The translations under genes and the position numbers were made by a program. 48,831 nt of DNA from Pseudomonas sp. KK4 (GTDB lineage: Bacteria; Pseudomonadota; Gammaproteobacteria; Pseudomonadales; Pseudomonadaceae), in contig NZ_LYVP01000039.1 of the NCBI RefSeq assembly GCF_001984065.1, forward strand, positions 1-48,831, in the 5' to 3' direction. The notes below the pieces were generated by a model, which had not been told where the DNA came from, did no database searches, and worked only from the letters and a program-made list of their open reading frames with translations. Below are positions 46,665-48,831 of this stretch, one piece after another (position 1 is the stretch's first letter; each line of letters opens with the position of its first letter).

Positions 46665-47912
46665 ATGGCTATCGCCGTTCCCGTGAACGCGGGCACTGAC
46701 CCCACCTTGAAGCAGCGGCTCAAGCATGCCGAGCGGGTCAACCGCTGGAAGGCCCAGGCCCTGATCGCGCCGCTGGTGCTGTTTCTGCTGCTGGTGTTCC
46801 TGGTGCCGATCGTGGCGCTGCTCTACAAAAGCGTCGGTAACCCCGAAGTGGTCGGCGGCATGCCGCGCACGGTCTCGGCCATCGCCAGTTGGGACGGCCG
46901 AGGCCTGCCCGCCGAGCCGGTTTACAAAGCGGCTGCCGAAGACCTCGCCGAAGCCCGCAAGAATCAGACCCTGGGTGATTTGTCCAAGCGCCTGAACATG
47001 GAACTGGCCGGCTACCGCAGCCTGTTGACCAAGACTGCCCGGGCGTTGCCGCTGGCCACAGAACCGACCTCCTATAAAGAAGCGCTGGAAGGCCTCGACG
47101 AGCGTTGGGGCGACCCGGCCTACTGGCAAGCGGTGCGCCGCAACACCAGCAGCATCACCCCGTACTACCTGCTGGCCGCGGTCGATCACCGCATCGATGA
47201 CCTCGGTGAACTGGCGCCGGCCACGCCGGATCAGGCGATTTACCTCGACATCTTCGCCCGCACCTTCTGGATGGGCCTGATCATCACCGTGATCTGCCTG
47301 GTGCTGGCCTACCCATTGGCTTACCTGCTGGCGAACCTGCCATCGCGGCAGAGCAACCTGCTGATGATTCTGGTGCTGTTGCCGTTCTGGACTTCGATCC
47401 TGGTGCGGGTCGCGGCGTGGATCGTTCTGTTGCAATCGGGGGGCCTGATCAACAGCGGCCTGATGGCCATGGGCATCATCGATAAACCGGTGGAACTGGT
47501 GTTCAACCGCATCGGTGTCTACATCTCCATGGTGCACATCCTGCTGCCGTTCATGATCCTGCCGATCTACAGCGTGATGAAAGGCATCTCGCCGACCTAC
47601 ATGCGTGCGGCGATCTCCCTGGGCTGCCACCCGTTCGCCAGTTTCTGGCGGGTGTACTTCCCGCAGACCTATGCCGGTGTCGGCGCCGGTTGCCTGTTGG
47701 TGTTCATCCTTGCCATCGGCTACTACATCACCCCGGCCTTGCTGGGCAGCCCGAACGATCAGATGGTCAGCTACTTCGTTGCGTTCTACACCAACACCAG
47801 CATCAACTGGGGCATGGCCACCGCGCTTGGCGGCCTGCTGCTGCTGGCGACCGTGGTGCTTTATCTGATTTACAGCTGGCTGGTGGGCGCCAGCCGCCTG
47901 CGCCTGAGCTAA
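46665..47912 (+). CDS. agtC: AgtC-like ABC importer permease
   Basis: A 415-residue PotB-type permease. The first helix (about 25-50, LIAPLVLFLLLVFLVPIVAL) is followed by an unusually long hydrophilic stretch of about 150 residues before the remaining helices (about 200-410). The BPD transport motif with the EAA-like loop is in RAAISLGCHPFASFWRVYFP. PotB is about 285 residues, so the insert accounts for the extra length. I chose the ATG at 46665 with GGAG six bases upstream. It forms the membrane channel with agtD. Confidence 0.82.
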   Translation: MAIAVPVNAGTDPTLKQRLKHAERVNRWKAQALIAPLVLFLLLVFLVPIVALLYKSVGNPEVVGGMPRTVSAIASWDGRGLPAEPVYKAAAEDLAEARKNQTLGDLSKRLNMELAGYRSLLTKTARALPLATEPTSYKEALEGLDERWGDPAYWQAVRRNTSSITPYYLLAAVDHRIDDLGELAPATPDQAIYLDIFARTFWMGLIITVICLVLAYPLAYLLANLPSRQSNLLMILVLLPFWTSILVRVAAWIVLLQSGGLINSGLMAMGIIDKPVELVFNRIGVYISMVHILLPFMILPIYSVMKGISPTYMRAAISLGCHPFASFWRVYFPQTYAGVGAGCLLVFILAIGYYITPALLGSPNDQMVSYFVAFYTNTSINWGMATALGGLLLLATVVLYLIYSWLVGASRLRLS

Positions 47913-47924
47913 GGGGAGAATGAA

Positions 47925-48749
47925 ATGCTGAGTCCTTATATGTCGCCCGTCGAGCGGGTGTGGTTCTACAGCTTGCGGATTCTCTGCGGCCTGATCCTGT
48001 TGTTCCTGATCCTGCCGGTGCTGGTGATCATCCCGCTGTCGTTCAACTCCGGCAGTTTCCTGGTGTACCCGCTGCAGGGCTTCTCGTTGCAGTGGTATCA
48101 CGACTTCTTCGCCTCGGCGGAGTGGATGCGGGCCCTGAAGAACAGCATCATCGTCGCTCCGGCGGCGACGGTGTTGGCCATGGTGTTCGGCACGCTGGCG
48201 GCCATCGGCCTGACCCGTGGCGACTTCCCGGGCAAGGCGCTGGTGATGGCGCTGGTGATTTCGCCGATGGTGGTGCCGGTGGTGATCATCGGTGTGGCCA
48301 GTTACCTGTTCTTCGCCCCGTTGGGCCTGGGCAACAGCTTCTTTTCGCTGATCGTGGTGCACGCGGTGCTGGGCGTGCCGTTCGTGATCATCACGGTGTC
48401 GGCCACCTTGCAGGGGTTTAATCAGAACCTGGTGCGCGCCGCCGCCAGCCTGGGTGCTTCGCCGCTGACCGCGTTCCGACGGGTGACTTTGCCGCTGATC
48501 GCTCCCGGAGTGATTTCCGGCGCGTTGTTCGCGTTCGCCACCTCGTTCGATGAAGTGGTGGTGACGCTGTTCCTCGCCGGTCCCGAGCAAGCGACCCTGC
48601 CACGGCAGATGTTCAGCGGCATCCGCGAAAACCTCAGCCCGACCATTGCTGCCGCAGCGACGCTGCTGATCGCCTTCTCGGTGATCCTGCTGCTGACCCT
48701 GGAATGGTTGCGTGGGCGCAGTGAGAAATTGCGTACCGCCCAGGTTTAA
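47925..48749 (+). CDS. agtD: AgtD-like ABC importer permease
   Basis: A 274-residue PotC-type permease with six predicted helices. The EAA-like coupling loop is RAAASLGASPLTAFRRVTLP (about 165-185), and the C terminus carries SFDEVVVTLFLAGPEQATLP. It starts 12 bases after agtC with GGGGAG upstream, clearly coupled. It completes the importer. The stop TAA is followed by a REP element at the right edge of the window. Confidence 0.85.
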   Translation: MLSPYMSPVERVWFYSLRILCGLILLFLILPVLVIIPLSFNSGSFLVYPLQGFSLQWYHDFFASAEWMRALKNSIIVAPAATVLAMVFGTLAAIGLTRGDFPGKALVMALVISPMVVPVVIIGVASYLFFAPLGLGNSFFSLIVVHAVLGVPFVIITVSATLQGFNQNLVRAAASLGASPLTAFRRVTLPLIAPGVISGALFAFATSFDEVVVTLFLAGPEQATLPRQMFSGIRENLSPTIAAAATLLIAFSVILLLTLEWLRGRSEKLRTAQV

Positions 48750-48767
48750 AACTGAGCGCGGTTCGAA

Positions 48768-48831
48768 TGTGGGAGCGGGCTTGCTCGCGAAAGCGGTGGG
48801 TCAGTCAAAAGTATTCGACTGTCCCACCGCA
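48768..48831. repeat. REP element, cut by window end
   Basis: TGTGGGAGCGGGCTTGCTCG is followed by an inner palindrome GCGGTGGG...CCCACCGC that reaches the last base. The second arm lies beyond the window. Same family as those at 1, 6367 and 39606. Confidence 0.75.

Overview
The window looks like chromosomal DNA of a Pseudomonas of the P. fluorescens complex. The grounds are high GC, repeated REP/REPIN palindromes of the GGGAGCGGGCTTGCTCGCG type, near-complete Pseudomonas-type protein sequences, and a gene order (pqq - dav - rmcA - tRNA-Ile2 - rpoD - dnaG - rpsU - tsaD - ... - lptD - amgK - murU - agt) that I remember from P. putida and P. aeruginosa. It is mostly core genome; no prophage, IS, integrase or CRISPR array is visible. 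All family and synteny statements come from recognition by eye, not from searches.

Left part (1-11.5 kb): on the minus strand lie davB-davA (lysine to 5-aminovalerate) followed by pqqF-pqqA-pqqB (PQQ cofactor synthesis; the remaining pqq genes would lie beyond base 1). An Lrp-type regulator lies upstream of davB. Divergent from it is gcd, the PQQ-dependent membrane glucose dehydrogenase, so cofactor synthesis and a main user sit together. A short accessory stretch follows (9.5-11.5 kb): a stand-alone FtsH-protease-like protein, a DUF3077 protein behind a strongly structured leader, a probably decayed small ORF, an antitoxin-like XRE regulator without a visible toxin, and tRNA-Ile(CAU).

Middle (11.6-29.1 kb): rmcA (periplasmic-binding/PAS/GGDEF/EAL c-di-GMP enzyme), the rpsU-dnaG-rpoD macromolecular synthesis cluster, tsaD, plsY, folB-folK, cca, and the stress operon prkA-yeaH-spoVR, with a sigma-S-like -10 element upstream of prkA.

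Right (29.3-48.8 kb): the minus-strand envelope/housekeeping run lptD-surA-pdxA-rsmA-apaG-apaH, then glpE; divergent amgK-murU (peptidoglycan sugar recycling) with a TerB/DnaJ-domain co-chaperone gene; a DUF3530 alpha/beta-hydrolase-like exported protein whose nucleophile serine is replaced by glycine; and an AgtSR-like two-component system followed by an AgtABCD-like ABC importer. In P. aeruginosa AgtSR/AgtABCD handle 4-aminobutyrate and 5-aminovalerate; 5-aminovalerate is also the product of DavBA at the other end of the window, so the two ends may belong to one metabolic theme.

No large unknown multi-gene system is evident. The most unusual items are RNA-scale: a switch-like leader before the DUF3077 gene, a 13-bp perfect hairpin that buries the pqqF start codon, and a pqqA/pqqB attenuator hairpin. 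Among proteins, the stand-alone M41-like peptidase and the serine-less hydrolase are the ones to look at.
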